DNA of 64,000 bases, taken from assembly GCF_026965555.1 (NCBI RefSeq), contig NZ_CP114040.1, positions 10,266,001 to 10,330,000 on the forward strand. The letters run 5' to 3'. Source of the DNA: Nannocystis punicea. GTDB taxonomy: Bacteria > Myxococcota_A > Polyangia > Nannocystales > Nannocystaceae. Positions 46,045-55,235 of the stretch are shown one piece after another. The notes under the pieces were generated by a model. The model worked only from the letters and a program-made list of their open reading frames with translations. It had not been told where the DNA came from and made no database searches. Within the stretch, counting starts at the first letter, position 1. Each line of letters opens with the position of its first letter. The translations under genes and the position numbers were made by a program.

Positions 46045-47106
46045 TCAGCCTGCAGTGGTGGGACCGACGACCAGCGGCCGCGGCAGCTGCATCGTCAGGC
46101 AATGGAGGCTGCCGCCCTGCTCGATGAGCGGCAGGCAATCGACGCCGACCACCTCGCGCCCGGGAAACGCCCCGGCGATGCGCGCCAGCGCCTCTTCGTC
46201 GGCCGGGTCGGCATACGTGGGCACCAGCACCGCGCCGTCGATGACGAGGAAGTTGGCGTAGGTCGCGGGCAGGCGCCGCTCGCCGCCGACGTCGAAGCGC
46301 GGGCGCGGCCACGGCAGCGGCACCAGCTCGTAGGGTTCCCCGGCCAGCGTGCGCAGCGCGGCCAGCTCGGCGGCCATCGCCTGCAGCTCCTCCCAGTGGG
46401 AGTCGGCGCGGTCGGTGCAGCTCTGGTACGCGATCGTGCGGGCGTCGCAGAAGCGAGCCAGGGTGTCGATGTGCCCGTCGGTGTCGTCGCCCTCGAGCCA
46501 GCCGCGGCGCAGCCACAGCACCCGCGACGCGCCGAGGTGGCGGCGCAGCGCCGCCTCGATCGCCGGCGCGTCGAGCCCGCTGCGGTGGTCCGACAGCAGG
46601 CAGCGCTCGGTCGTCAGGATCGTGCCGGCCCCGTCGGACTCGACGCTGCCGCCCTCGAGCACCAGCGGCACGATCTCGAGCGGCGCCGCGCCGAAGGCCC
46701 CGAGCGCGTGCAGGCGCTGCGGGATCACGTCGTCCTGGGCCGCGGCGAACTTGCCGCCCCAGCCGTTGAACACGAAGTCGAGCACCCGCGGCGCCCCGTC
46801 GACCATCACCGTCAGCGGCCCGTGGTCGCGGGCCCAGGTGTCGTCGCAGGCGACCGCGTGCAGCACCGCGCGGGCGTCGTCGACCCCCGCGCGGCGCAGC
46901 AGCCCGCGCACGTGGCCGGCCAGCGCCGCGTCGTGGCACGCGATCACCACCACCTCGCGCAGCGCCACCTGGCGCGCGATCTCGACGAACACCGGCTCGA
47001 CCGCGCGGAGCGTCGGCCCCCAGTCGCTGCCCGCGTGCGGCCACGTCAGCAGCACCCCGGCCTGCGGCGCCCACTCGGCCGGCAGCACACGTGTCTCTTC
47101 AACCAT
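46045..47106 (-). CDS. aguA: Agmatine deiminase / peptidyl-arginine-deiminase-like hydrolase
   Basis: A 353-residue member of the guanidino-group-modifying superfamily. Agmatine deiminases convert agmatine to N-carbamoylputrescine and ammonia in polyamine synthesis. Visible are the N-terminal PAEWAPQAGVLLTWPH, DDTWARDHGP near 95, ESDGAGTILTTERCLLS near 160, DDTDGHIDTLARF with its His near 217 and the nucleophile Cys in QGGSLHCLTMQLPRP near the C-terminus. I chose ATG 47106, which matches the family N-terminus; the frame continues open upstream without motifs. A TGTCCC-rich stretch lies between it and the next gene upstream. Confidence 0.92.
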   Translation of the reverse strand: MVEETRVLPAEWAPQAGVLLTWPHAGSDWGPTLRAVEPVFVEIARQVALREVVVIACHDAALAGHVRGLLRRAGVDDARAVLHAVACDDTWARDHGPLTVMVDGAPRVLDFVFNGWGGKFAAAQDDVIPQRLHALGAFGAAPLEIVPLVLEGGSVESDGAGTILTTERCLLSDHRSGLDAPAIEAALRRHLGASRVLWLRRGWLEGDDTDGHIDTLARFCDARTIAYQSCTDRADSHWEELQAMAAELAALRTLAGEPYELVPLPWPRPRFDVGGERRLPATYANFLVIDGAVLVPTYADPADEEALARIAGAFPGREVVGVDCLPLIEQGGSLHCLTMQLPRPLVVGPTTAG

Positions 47107-47144
47107 GTCCCTTCGCCCCTGTCCCTTGAAACATGTCTCTTCGC

Positions 47145-47573
47145 TCAGAGGGTCGCCGCCGCCGGGGTCGCCCGCAGCGCCACGACCTGCTTGACCGACA
47201 GCCCCGGCGACCCGGGCACGACCAGCCGCAGCGGCCCCTCGCCGGGCGGCAGGCCGAGCGCGACGATCACGTCGTCGCGCCCGACGGTGGCCGCGTTCAC
47301 CGTCTGCTTGTAGCCGTCGGCGCCGACCACCTCGACGTCGAACCCGGCCGGGATCCCGGCGACCAGCAGCGCCTCGCGCAGGAGCGGCCCGGCGTAGCGC
47401 CTGTCGCCGACGCGGACCTCGACCTGCGGCAGCTCGGCCAGGCGCGCGACCGGCAGCGACTCGGAGCGCGCGGCGGTCTGCACCTCGAGCGCGCCGGCCG
47501 GCGCGGCGGAGCAAGCGGAAGCTGCGAGCGCGACGGCGAGGACGAGCGAGGGGCGGAGCATCCGCGCGAGCAT
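47145..47573 (-). CDS. Lipoprotein with molybdopterin-binding-oxidoreductase-like fold
   Basis: A 142-residue protein with a lipoprotein signal ending LAASAC. The mature part resembles a shortened sulfite-oxidase/YedY-type domain: PQVEVRVGDRRYAGPLLREALLVAG, GADGYKQTVNAATVG, VIVALGLPPGEGPLRLVVPGSPG and LSVKQVV follow the order of family strands. The cofactor-binding Cys of that family is not visible, so it is probably not a redox enzyme. The start is ambiguous between ATG 47573 and 47561; both keep the lipobox. It lies two genes upstream of catalase in a leftward series. Confidence 0.65.
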   Translation of the reverse strand: MLARMLRPSLVLAVALAASACSAAPAGALEVQTAARSESLPVARLAELPQVEVRVGDRRYAGPLLREALLVAGIPAGFDVEVVGADGYKQTVNAATVGRDDVIVALGLPPGEGPLRLVVPGSPGLSVKQVVALRATPAAATL

Positions 47574-47598
47574 ATCCGCGCCCCGCGCGCGCGACAAG

Positions 47599-47937
47599 TC
47601 AGTCGACGCGCTCGATCGCGGTGCAGTCGCTCGTCACCTGCGCCTTCTGCTTGCCCTGGATCGGCTGGTACGTCGCCAGCAGCTCGCCGTCCTTGCCGAG
47701 CAGGAAGATCTGTTCGGCGCCGCCCGTGATCGTCTCGCGCGCAGCGTTGAGCAGCAGGACCTTGCGCCCGCTGCCGGCCGCGGCACCGACCTCGACCGTG
47801 ACGTCGTTGCCGCAGGCGTTGAAGATCGACACGTGGAACTCGCTGACCGCCGACGACGGCGGCGGCGCGCTCGTGGTGCTCGGCTTGTCGCACCCGAACA
47901 CGCACAGCAGCAGGGGGATGATCAGGGCCAGTCGCAT
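47599..47937 (-). CDS. Small lipoprotein
   Basis: A 112-residue product with lipoprotein signal LLLCVFGC after ATG 47937, preceded by GAGAGGA. A Ser/Thr/Pro linker leads to a beta-rich domain of about 75 residues with two Cys (NACGND and SDCTAIE) that may be disulfide bonded. The segments IFNACGNDVTVEVGAA and KVLLLNAARETITGG suggest a small immunoglobulin-like or lectin-like sandwich. I do not recognise the family. It lies 26 bases upstream of the molybdopterin-like lipoprotein gene. Confidence 0.65.
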   Translation of the reverse strand: MRLALIIPLLLCVFGCDKPSTTSAPPPSSAVSEFHVSIFNACGNDVTVEVGAAAGSGRKVLLLNAARETITGGAEQIFLLGKDGELLATYQPIQGKQKAQVTSDCTAIERVD

Positions 47938-48053
47938 GGGTAGATCCTCTCGCGCCACACTCTATCAATTCGCCTCGCCGCGCGCTGGGTCTCGCAGGAC
48001 CACCAGCCGCAGGCCCCTTGACGCCCGCCGCGCCCGCGCGTCTCTTGAGCGGC

Positions 48054-50195
48054 ATGCATTCGTTACGGACCGTCGTACCGCGCCTGTCGCTCCTCCTGTG
48101 TCTCCCGCTCGTCGCCTGCGGCGACTCGAGCGGCAACGTCACCGACTCCGGCCCCGGCACCACCGCCGGACCTGCCACGCTCACCGAGCCCACCGGCCCC
48201 GGCCCCACCACCACCAGCGCCGGCCCCACCACCGACACCCCCACGACCTCGGCGAGCACTCTCGGCACCGACACCGCCACCGGCACCGAGACCGCGGCCG
48301 ACACCGTCGCCACCGACACCTCGCCCGGCACCGACAGCACTGACGGCACCGTCACCGACACCACCGGCCCGCAGACCACCACCGGCACCGACACCGGCAA
48401 CGGCGTCCTCGACATCAACCCCAAGGACATCACCCTCGAGATCATCGACGGCGCCATCATCACCCAGGCTTACACCGCCACTTACAACGGCGTCGACGTC
48501 ACCGGCGACGTCGCCTGGAGCTACAACAAGCCCGAGATCGGCGAGATCCAGCTCAACGCCGAGTTCATCCCCACCGGCGCCATGGGCGGCACCGGCACCC
48601 TCAAGGCCACCTACCAGGCCGCCCAGGCCGAGACCTCCGTCTCCGTCAAGATCATCAAGAAGATCGACCCCGGCATGATGGAGCCCGGGTGGGGCAACCC
48701 CGTCGGCCCCGACCCGTCGATGACGATCGTCTACCCGTACAACGAGACGGTCTTCCCGCTCAAGGTCGCCGCCCCGGTCGTCCAGTGGAACAACGTGCAG
48801 AACGGCGACCAGTACAAGCTGCACATCAGCGAGCAGTTCTACGACTACACCATCTACTTCTCCACCAACGTCCCGGCGCGCCACCTCATCGACGCCGCCG
48901 AGTGGATCGCGATCTCCGAGTCCGGCCAGGGCGCCCAGAGCGACCCGATCAGCTTCGAGCTCCAGCGCAAGAGCGGCAACAACGTCTACGAGTCCGTCAA
49001 GCAGACCTGGCGCATGGCCCAGGCCCGCCTCCCGGGCCGCGTCTACTACTGGGAGCTGCCGAGCCAGTGCGGCGGCGGCAACGGCCGCGTCCTCAGCATC
49101 AAGCCCAGCGAGGCCCAGGCCAACGAGTTCTTCCAGCCCGGCTTCTGCTGGGGCTGTCACACCGTCAGCCGCGACGGCCGCACCGTCGCCGCGGTCGCCG
49201 ACAACGGCAACATCCCGTTCCCGACCTTCACCATCGACATCTCGCAGGAGCCCGGCGTCTACGGCAACATCCAGCCGCAGCCCGGCCGCGGCGGCACCTT
49301 CAGCGCCTTCAACCACGACGGCACCAAGCTGCTGCAGTCCAACGACCCGATCGACGCCATCAACTCGGTGCTGCGGGTGATCGACACCATGAACGGCGCG
49401 ATCCTCAACCCGAACGTGCTGCAGCCCGGCTGCGGCGAGCCGGCCTGGTCGCCCGACGGCCTCAAGATCGCCGCCACCTGCGGCTACGAAGACGCCGGCT
49501 GGACCTTCGACGCCAACAACGCCGACCTCGTCGTCGCCGACGTCAACCCCGACGGCATCACCGTCAGCAACCAGAAGGTCATCGTCCCCAAGGCCAACGG
49601 CGCCGGCCGCCCAGCCTACCCGAACTTCTCGCCCGGCAACGAGTGGCTGGTGTTCGGCCGCCCGACCCAGGGCTCGCGCTCGACCGGTAACGGCAAGCTG
49701 TTCCTCGTCGGCGTCGAGGGCAACGACCTCGTCACCCTCGAGAAGGCCAGCTCCGACAACAAGAGCTTCAACCCGACCTTCGCCCCCCTCCGCGCCGGCG
49801 GCTACTTCTGGGTCGTCTTCATGTCCCGCCGCGACTACGGCAACACCCTCGTCGGCGCCAACCGCCAGCAGCTGTGGATCACCGCCATCAACGATCCGCC
49901 GAACGCCGGCACCGACCCGTCCAACCCGCCCTTCTACGTCCGCGGCCAGGAGGACTGCGCCCTCTCCGAGAACGCCTACTTCGCCCCCGACCCCTGCATC
50001 GAGGAGCCCAACAAGGTCTGCGAGTCCGGCATCGACTGCTGCTCCGGCCACTGCATCCAGATGGGCGAGCTCAAGGTCTGCGGCGAGAAGGGCCCCTGCT
50101 CCGAGGCCGGCAACGCCTGCGAGTCCGACGCCGACTGCTGTGAGCCCGGCACCCCCTGCGTCGACGGCTATTGCCAGCAGATCTTCCCGCAGTGA
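48054..50195 (+). CDS. Lipoprotein with PD40-type propeller, single CxxCH heme motif and Cys-rich tail, copy 1
   Basis: A 713-residue exported protein. The lipobox LPLVAC gives Cys22, followed by a Thr/Pro/Gly linker to about residue 120 and an Ig-like domain (about 120-210). The main part contains TolB/PD40-like strands (EPAWSPDGLKIAATC, PNFSPGNEWLVFGR, NPTFAPLRAGGYFWVVF). At residues 365-369, CWGCH is a CxxCH heme c attachment motif. The last 65 residues have two Cys-rich units (ESGIDCCSGHC, ESDADCCEPGTPC). It is probably surface-anchored and redox active. TTGACG lies 36 bases before the ATG, and no clear ribosome binding site is visible. Confidence 0.8.
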   Translation: MHSLRTVVPRLSLLLCLPLVACGDSSGNVTDSGPGTTAGPATLTEPTGPGPTTTSAGPTTDTPTTSASTLGTDTATGTETAADTVATDTSPGTDSTDGTVTDTTGPQTTTGTDTGNGVLDINPKDITLEIIDGAIITQAYTATYNGVDVTGDVAWSYNKPEIGEIQLNAEFIPTGAMGGTGTLKATYQAAQAETSVSVKIIKKIDPGMMEPGWGNPVGPDPSMTIVYPYNETVFPLKVAAPVVQWNNVQNGDQYKLHISEQFYDYTIYFSTNVPARHLIDAAEWIAISESGQGAQSDPISFELQRKSGNNVYESVKQTWRMAQARLPGRVYYWELPSQCGGGNGRVLSIKPSEAQANEFFQPGFCWGCHTVSRDGRTVAAVADNGNIPFPTFTIDISQEPGVYGNIQPQPGRGGTFSAFNHDGTKLLQSNDPIDAINSVLRVIDTMNGAILNPNVLQPGCGEPAWSPDGLKIAATCGYEDAGWTFDANNADLVVADVNPDGITVSNQKVIVPKANGAGRPAYPNFSPGNEWLVFGRPTQGSRSTGNGKLFLVGVEGNDLVTLEKASSDNKSFNPTFAPLRAGGYFWVVFMSRRDYGNTLVGANRQQLWITAINDPPNAGTDPSNPPFYVRGQEDCALSENAYFAPDPCIEEPNKVCESGIDCCSGHCIQMGELKVCGEKGPCSEAGNACESDADCCEPGTPCVDGYCQQIFPQ

Positions 50196-50198
50196 TAG

Positions 50199-50220
50199 GA
50201 TATGTCCTTCGGGACATATC
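50199..50220. repeat. UUCG-tetraloop hairpin after lipoprotein copy 1
   Basis: GATATGTCC (50199-50207) and GGACATATC (50212-50220) form nine perfect pairs around TTCG, closed by C-G. It follows the stop codon by three bases. Confidence 0.8.
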
Positions 50221-50229
50221 ACTCCACCC

Positions 50230-50263
50230 GCGACCGTCGACGTGGGGACACGTCGACGGTCGC
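50230..50263. repeat. 15-bp hairpin with GGGA loop
   Basis: GCGACCGTCGACGTG (50230-50244) pairs perfectly with 50249-50263 around GGGA, a GNRA-type tetraloop. It has no U-tract. Together with the UUCG hairpin ten bases before, it forms a double 3' structure. Confidence 0.75.
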
Positions 50264-50486
50264 GCCCTGTCCCACCATCCCGGACCGTCGACGCCTGCGA
50301 TGATTTCGCGCCCGCGCCGATCGAGGAAGATACCGTCGCCTACAGGTGGATCCTCTCGTCTGCGTGTGCCGTGTCGCCCGGTCACGCGCGCTCTGCGGGG
50401 CGGTTTCGGACCTGCGCCCGTGCACTGCCCCGAATAACAGCCGGCTCCGCTTGACGGCCGCTCGACCTACGCGTCTCTTGGGCGGC

Positions 50487-52631
50487 ATGCATTCGTTACG
50501 GACCGTCGTACCGCGCCTGTCGCTCGTCCTGTGTCTCCCGGTCGCCGCCTGCGGCGATTCGAACGGCAACGTCACCGACTCCGGCCCCGGCACCACCGCC
50601 GGACCTGCCACGCTCACCGAGCCCACCGGCCCCGGCCCCACCACCACCAGCGCCGGCCCCACCACCGACACCCCCACGACCTCGGCGAGCACTCTCGGCA
50701 CCGACACCGCCACCGGCACCGAGACCGCGGCCGACACCGTCGCCACCGACACCTCGCCCGGCACCGACAGCACTGACGGCACCGTCACCGACACCACCGG
50801 CCCGCAGACCACCACCGGCACCGACACCGGCAACGGCGTCCTCGACATCAACCCCAAGGACATCACCCTCGAGATCATCGACGGCGCGATCGTCACCCAG
50901 GCCTACACCGCCACTTACAACGGCGTCGACGTCACCGGCGACGTCGCCTGGAGCTACAACAAGCCCGAGATCGGCGAGATCCAGCTCAACGCCGAGTTCA
51001 TCCCCACCGGCGCCATGGGCGGCACCGGCACCCTCAAGGCCACCTACCAGGCCGCCCAGGCCGAGACCTCCGTCTCCGTCAAGATCATCAAGAAGATCGA
51101 CCCCGGCATGATGGAGCCCGGGTGGGGCAACCCCGTCGGCCCCGACCCGTCGATGACGATCGTCTACCCGTACAACGAGACGGTCTTCCCGCTCAAGGTC
51201 GCCGCCCCGGTCGTCCAGTGGAACAACGTGCAGAACGGCGACCAGTACAAGCTGCACATCAGCGAGCAGTTCTACGACTACACCATCTACTTCTCCACCA
51301 ACGTCCCGGCGCGCCACCTCATCGACGCCGCCGAGTGGATCGCCATCTCCGAGTCCGGCCAGGGCGCCCAGAGCGACCCGATCAACTTCGAGCTCCAGCG
51401 CAAGAGCGGCAACAACGTCTACGAGTCGGTCAAGCAGACCTGGCGCATGGCCCAGGCCCGCCTCCCGGGCCGCGTCTACTACTGGGAGCTGCCGAGCCAG
51501 TGCGGCGGCGGCAACGGCCGCGTCCTCAGCATCAAGCCCAGCGAGGCCCAGGCCAACGAGTTCTTCCAGCCCGGCTTCTGCTGGGGCTGTCACACCGTCA
51601 GCCGCGACGGTCGCAGCGTCGCCGCGGTCGTCGACAACGGCAACTCCCCGTTCCCCGCGTTCACCATCGACGTCTCGCAGGAGCCGGCGGTCCAGGGCAG
51701 CATCGCCCCCCAGCCCGGCCGCGGCGGCACCTTCAGCGCCTTCAACCACGACGGCACCAAGCTGCTCCTGTCGAACAACACTGGCGGCAACGCCAACTCC
51801 TCGGTGCTGCAGATCCTCGACAGCATGAACGGGTCGGTCCTCAACCCGAACGTGCTGCAGCCCGGCTGCGGCGAGCCGGCCTGGTCGCCCGACGGCACCA
51901 AGATCGCCGCCACCTGCGGCTACCCCAACGGCGGCTGGACCTTCGACGCCAACAACGCCGACCTCGTCGTCGCCGACGTCAACCCCGATGGCATCACCGT
52001 CACCAACCAGAAGGTCATCGTCCCCAAGGGCGCCGACGTCGGCCGCCCGGCCTACCCGAACTTCTCGCCCGGCAACGAGTGGCTGGTGTTCGGCCGCCCG
52101 ACCCAGGGCTCGCGCTCGACCGGCAACGGCAAGCTGTTCCTGGTCGGCGTCGACGGCAACGACCAGGTGATGCTCGAGAAGGCCAGCTCCGACAACAAGA
52201 GCTTCAACCCGACCTTCGCCCCCCTCCGCGCCGGCGGCTACTTCTGGGTCGTCTTCATGTCCCGCCGCGACTACGGCAACACCCTGGTCGGCGCCAACCG
52301 CCAGCAGCTGTGGATCACCGCCATCAACGACCCGCCGAACGCCGGCACCGACCCGTCCAACCCGCCCTTCTACGTCCGCGGCCAGGAGGACTGCGCCCTC
52401 TCCGAGAACGCCTACTTCGCCCCCGACCCCTGCATCGAGGAGCCCAACAAGGTCTGCGAGTCCGGCATCGACTGCTGCTCCGGCCACTGCATCCAGATGG
52501 GCGAGCTCAAGGTCTGCGGCGAGAAGGGCCCCTGCTCCGAGGCCGGCAACGCCTGCGAGTCCGACGCCGACTGCTGTGAACCCGGCACGCCCTGCATCGA
52601 CGGCTACTGCCAGCAGGTCTTCCCGCAGTGA
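50487..52631 (+). CDS. Lipoprotein with PD40-type propeller, single CxxCH heme motif and Cys-rich tail, copy 2
   Basis: A 714-residue near-identical tandem copy of the preceding gene. Lipobox VAAC, linker, Ig-like domain, CWGCH at 365-369 and the Cys-rich end are all kept. Residues up to about 370 and from about 580 to the end are almost unchanged. The stretch between (for example SNNTGGNANSSVLQILDSMNG against SNDPIDAINSVLRVIDTMNG) differs at many positions. TTGACG again lies 36 bases before the ATG. The pattern suggests a recent duplication or ongoing gene conversion around a variable propeller segment. Confidence 0.8.
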   Translation: MHSLRTVVPRLSLVLCLPVAACGDSNGNVTDSGPGTTAGPATLTEPTGPGPTTTSAGPTTDTPTTSASTLGTDTATGTETAADTVATDTSPGTDSTDGTVTDTTGPQTTTGTDTGNGVLDINPKDITLEIIDGAIVTQAYTATYNGVDVTGDVAWSYNKPEIGEIQLNAEFIPTGAMGGTGTLKATYQAAQAETSVSVKIIKKIDPGMMEPGWGNPVGPDPSMTIVYPYNETVFPLKVAAPVVQWNNVQNGDQYKLHISEQFYDYTIYFSTNVPARHLIDAAEWIAISESGQGAQSDPINFELQRKSGNNVYESVKQTWRMAQARLPGRVYYWELPSQCGGGNGRVLSIKPSEAQANEFFQPGFCWGCHTVSRDGRSVAAVVDNGNSPFPAFTIDVSQEPAVQGSIAPQPGRGGTFSAFNHDGTKLLLSNNTGGNANSSVLQILDSMNGSVLNPNVLQPGCGEPAWSPDGTKIAATCGYPNGGWTFDANNADLVVADVNPDGITVTNQKVIVPKGADVGRPAYPNFSPGNEWLVFGRPTQGSRSTGNGKLFLVGVDGNDQVMLEKASSDNKSFNPTFAPLRAGGYFWVVFMSRRDYGNTLVGANRQQLWITAINDPPNAGTDPSNPPFYVRGQEDCALSENAYFAPDPCIEEPNKVCESGIDCCSGHCIQMGELKVCGEKGPCSEAGNACESDADCCEPGTPCIDGYCQQVFPQ

Positions 52632-52636
52632 TGATA

Positions 52637-52654
52637 GATGTCCTTCGGGACATC
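52637..52654. repeat. UUCG-tetraloop hairpin after lipoprotein copy 2
   Basis: GATGTCC (52637-52643) and GGACATC (52648-52654) pair around TTCG. The position relative to the stop matches the hairpin after copy 1. Confidence 0.75.
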
Positions 52655-52668
52655 CAGGATGAATCCAC

Positions 52669-52714
52669 GACACCGAGACCGCCGGCACTGCGCCGGCGGT
52701 CTCGGTGTCTTTAA
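52669..52714 (+). terminator. Strong Rho-independent terminator after lipoprotein copy 2
   Basis: GACACCGAGACCGCCGGC (52669-52686) pairs without mismatch with 52692-52709 around ACTGC, followed by TTTAAT. This 18-bp stem is the strongest classical terminator in the window. Another TGTCC copy (GACATGTCCAAATGGACAG) lies just beyond. Confidence 0.85.
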
Positions 52715-52891
52715 TATCCACAAAGACATGTCCAAATGGACAGTTGATAAAACGTCGGGCGCTCCTCACCGGCCGCTCACCGCCACGCAAGCGCGCTCGC
52801 CGGGCGCTGTCGACGGTCCCTCGCGGCGTCCTGGCGGGCCCTTGGAGGGACGGGCCGATCGTGCGAAGCTCTCCGATCGAAGGCCAGGCCC

Positions 52892-53896
52892 ATGAGAAGC
52901 AAGCCGTCCGTCGCAGCCTTGTCCACGCTCCTGGCGCTTACCTTCGTGCCGGGCCTCGGCTGCGGCGGCGAGGACTGCGACTTCTGGAAATCCGCCTCGC
53001 AGGACCGGCGGATCCGCCTCGCCCGGGGGCCGCTGGCGCTCGGCACCGGCGGCGCGCTGTTCGTGCAGCAGCCCGTCGCGACCTCGCCGTTCGTGGAGTT
53101 CGCCGAGGTCCCGAGCGACATCGACGCCGAGCTGTTCGGGGCCTTCGTCCCCACGTCCCCGAGCCGGTCGCGGTGGTTCGTCGTGGGTGAGGCCGGCACC
53201 ATCCGCGGGTCCGAGGACCACGGCGAGACCTGGCAGGCGCCCGCCACCGAGCCCATCGCGGAGGACCTCCACGCGGTGCGCTTCGCCTGTACCCGGCCGC
53301 GATTCGGGATGATCGCCGGCGACTCGGGCGCGCTGCTGCGGACGCTCGACGGCGGCACGACCTGGGAGCGCCTGGACAGCGGTACGGCCCTGCCCTTGCG
53401 CGACATCGCGGTGCTCGACGACCAGCTCGCCGTCGCGGTCGGCGACGGCGGCACGCTCTTGCGGTCGATCGACGGCGGCGCCGCCTGGGAGCCCGTCCCG
53501 CTGGCGACGAAAGCAATCTTGAGATCGCTCGACTTCGGCCCCTGCCTGAACCCGGAAAACCACACCGAGTCGACCGGCGTCGTCGTCGGTGACGCCGACA
53601 CGGTGTTTTTCACCCGCGATCGCGGCGCGACCTGGGAGGCCGCCGAGTTGCCGCTCGCGGACTTTCCGCGACAAGTTCAGCTGCTCGACATGTATGCCGG
53701 CTCTCCGGTTTACGCGCGGCTCCTCGTCGGCTCCTCGATCCTCACCTGGGAAGTCGGCACCGCCCGGCTCACCACCCATCATCGCCTCCCGGGCGAGGTC
53801 CTGTCCTACGACGCGTTCGCCGACGAAGAGTACGCGATCGCCGAGGGCATGTTGTTCGTCCGTCCCGGACCCGAACACTGTCTCGGTCCGATCTGA
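52892..53896 (+). CDS. YCF48-like/BNR-repeat lipoprotein
   Basis: A 334-residue exported protein with a signal ending VPGLGC. The mature part has repeated Asp-box strands: SEDHGETWQ, TLDGGTTWER, SIDGGAAWEP and TRDRGATWEA, alternating with VVGEAGTIRG, IAGDSGALLR, AVGDGGTLLR and VVGDADTVFF. This is the YCF48/BNR propeller pattern seen in photosystem II assembly factors and many secreted bacterial proteins. There are Cys pairs near the N-terminus (CGGEDC). The function in this non-photosynthetic context is unknown. It follows the strong terminator, so it has its own promoter. Confidence 0.82.
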   Translation: MRSKPSVAALSTLLALTFVPGLGCGGEDCDFWKSASQDRRIRLARGPLALGTGGALFVQQPVATSPFVEFAEVPSDIDAELFGAFVPTSPSRSRWFVVGEAGTIRGSEDHGETWQAPATEPIAEDLHAVRFACTRPRFGMIAGDSGALLRTLDGGTTWERLDSGTALPLRDIAVLDDQLAVAVGDGGTLLRSIDGGAAWEPVPLATKAILRSLDFGPCLNPENHTESTGVVVGDADTVFFTRDRGATWEAAELPLADFPRQVQLLDMYAGSPVYARLLVGSSILTWEVGTARLTTHHRLPGEVLSYDAFADEEYAIAEGMLFVRPGPEHCLGPI

Positions 53897-53974
53897 CTGC
53901 GAGCATCGCGTCCGCGAAAGTGCACCATCCCAGCCGCCGCCCGCGCGTCGTCAACTCCGCTACTCTCGGAGGTC

Positions 53975-55180
53975 ATGCACGATCCGCTCGGTCTGTACGC
54001 CCCCGAGAACCGCGACGACCCCTACCCCGTGCTCGCGCGGCTGCGCCGCGAGGCGCCGCTGTACTTCGCCGGCAACGAGGGCGCCGGCTCGTTCATCGTC
54101 ACGCGCTACGCCGACGTCGCGGCAGGGTTCCGCGACGCTCGCCTCTCGGCCAGCCGGGCCGAGGCGATGGCCAGGCGTCTGCCGCCCGAAGCGCGCGGGT
54201 GGGTCGCGCCGGTGATCGACAACCTGGCGCACTGGATCTTGCTGCGCGACCCGCCGGACCACACGCGCCTGCGCGGCCTGCTCAACCAGGCCTTCACGCC
54301 GCGGCTGATCGAGACCTGGCGCCCGCGGATCCAGCAGATCCGGGACGAGCTCCTGGCGGCGATCGAGCCCGGCGAGGTCGAGCTGGTGCACGCGCTCGCG
54401 GCTCCGCTGCCGGTGCTCGTGATCGGCGACATGCTCGGCCTGCCGCCGGAGGATCGCCACCGCCTCAAGGCCTGCTCCGACGCGATCGCCAGCTTCTTCG
54501 GCGCCGCGGCCATGAGCCAGGCGCTGCTCGCCGGCGCGCGCGCGGCGATCCTCGAGCTCGAGGAGTACTTCCGCAAGGCGATCGCCGAGCGCCGCGAGCA
54601 GCCGCGCCACGACCTGCTCTCGGCCCTCGTCGCCGCCGAGGAGCAGGGCTCGGTGCTCAGCGAGCAGGAGCTGCTGTCGACCTGCACCGCGATCCTGTTC
54701 GGCGGCCACGAGACCACCACCAACCTGATCGCCAACACCGTCTACACCTTGCTGCGCTTCCCCGACCAGCTGCAGCGGCTGCGCGCCGAACCTGGCCTCG
54801 TGGCCAGCACCATCGAGGAGGTCCTGCGCTTCGAGTGCCCCGTCTCGCGCATGGGCCGGGTCGCGCGCGTCGACTTCGAGTGGCACGGCCAGCAGGTCAA
54901 GACCGGCGACCGCCTGTTCCTCTCGTTCGCCGGGGCCAACCGCGACGAGGCCCAGTTCCCCGAGCCCGACCGCTTCGACATCGCCCGCGCCGACAACCGC
55001 CACCTCGGCTTCTCGACCGGCCCGCACTACTGCATCGGCGCCGCCCTCGGCCGCCTCGAGGCGCGCCTCACCCTCGAGGCCCTGCTCGAGTTCCCGCGCT
55101 GGGAGCTGCGAGAGAAGCCGGCCTGGCTCGACAACCTCACCGTGCGCGGCCCCTCGACCCTGCGCGTCGCCCTCGCCTGA
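53975..55180 (+). CDS. Cytochrome P450
   Basis: A 401-residue soluble bacterial P450 monooxygenase. The I-helix oxygen-activation motif is GGHETTTN near residue 246, the ExxR motif lies in EEVLRFECPVSR near 285 and the heme loop FSTGPHYCIGAALGR near 345 carries the thiolate Cys. The N-terminal DPLGLYAPENRDDPYPVLARLR is typical of the CYP107-like soluble group. No ferredoxin or ferredoxin reductase gene is adjacent, and no biosynthetic cluster is visible, so the substrate cannot be predicted. GGAGG lies just before the ATG. Confidence 0.95.
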   Translation: MHDPLGLYAPENRDDPYPVLARLRREAPLYFAGNEGAGSFIVTRYADVAAGFRDARLSASRAEAMARRLPPEARGWVAPVIDNLAHWILLRDPPDHTRLRGLLNQAFTPRLIETWRPRIQQIRDELLAAIEPGEVELVHALAAPLPVLVIGDMLGLPPEDRHRLKACSDAIASFFGAAAMSQALLAGARAAILELEEYFRKAIAERREQPRHDLLSALVAAEEQGSVLSEQELLSTCTAILFGGHETTTNLIANTVYTLLRFPDQLQRLRAEPGLVASTIEEVLRFECPVSRMGRVARVDFEWHGQQVKTGDRLFLSFAGANRDEAQFPEPDRFDIARADNRHLGFSTGPHYCIGAALGRLEARLTLEALLEFPRWELREKPAWLDNLTVRGPSTLRVALA

Positions 55181-55235
55181 TTCGTTCCGCCCGGCAGTGA
55201 TATCCCCCGGACCTCACCGCCGGCGATCGTCCGCA

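Noticed and set aside
42859..47313. Very long rightward open frame (1484 codons) across the DUF4139 and catalase genes
   Set aside because: It lies opposite well-identified genes, has Arg/His/Ala-rich composition typical of GC-rich antisense frames, and shows no family motif.
53975..55180. P450 as part of a natural-product cluster
   Set aside because: No polyketide, peptide or terpene synthesis genes and no redox partners are adjacent.
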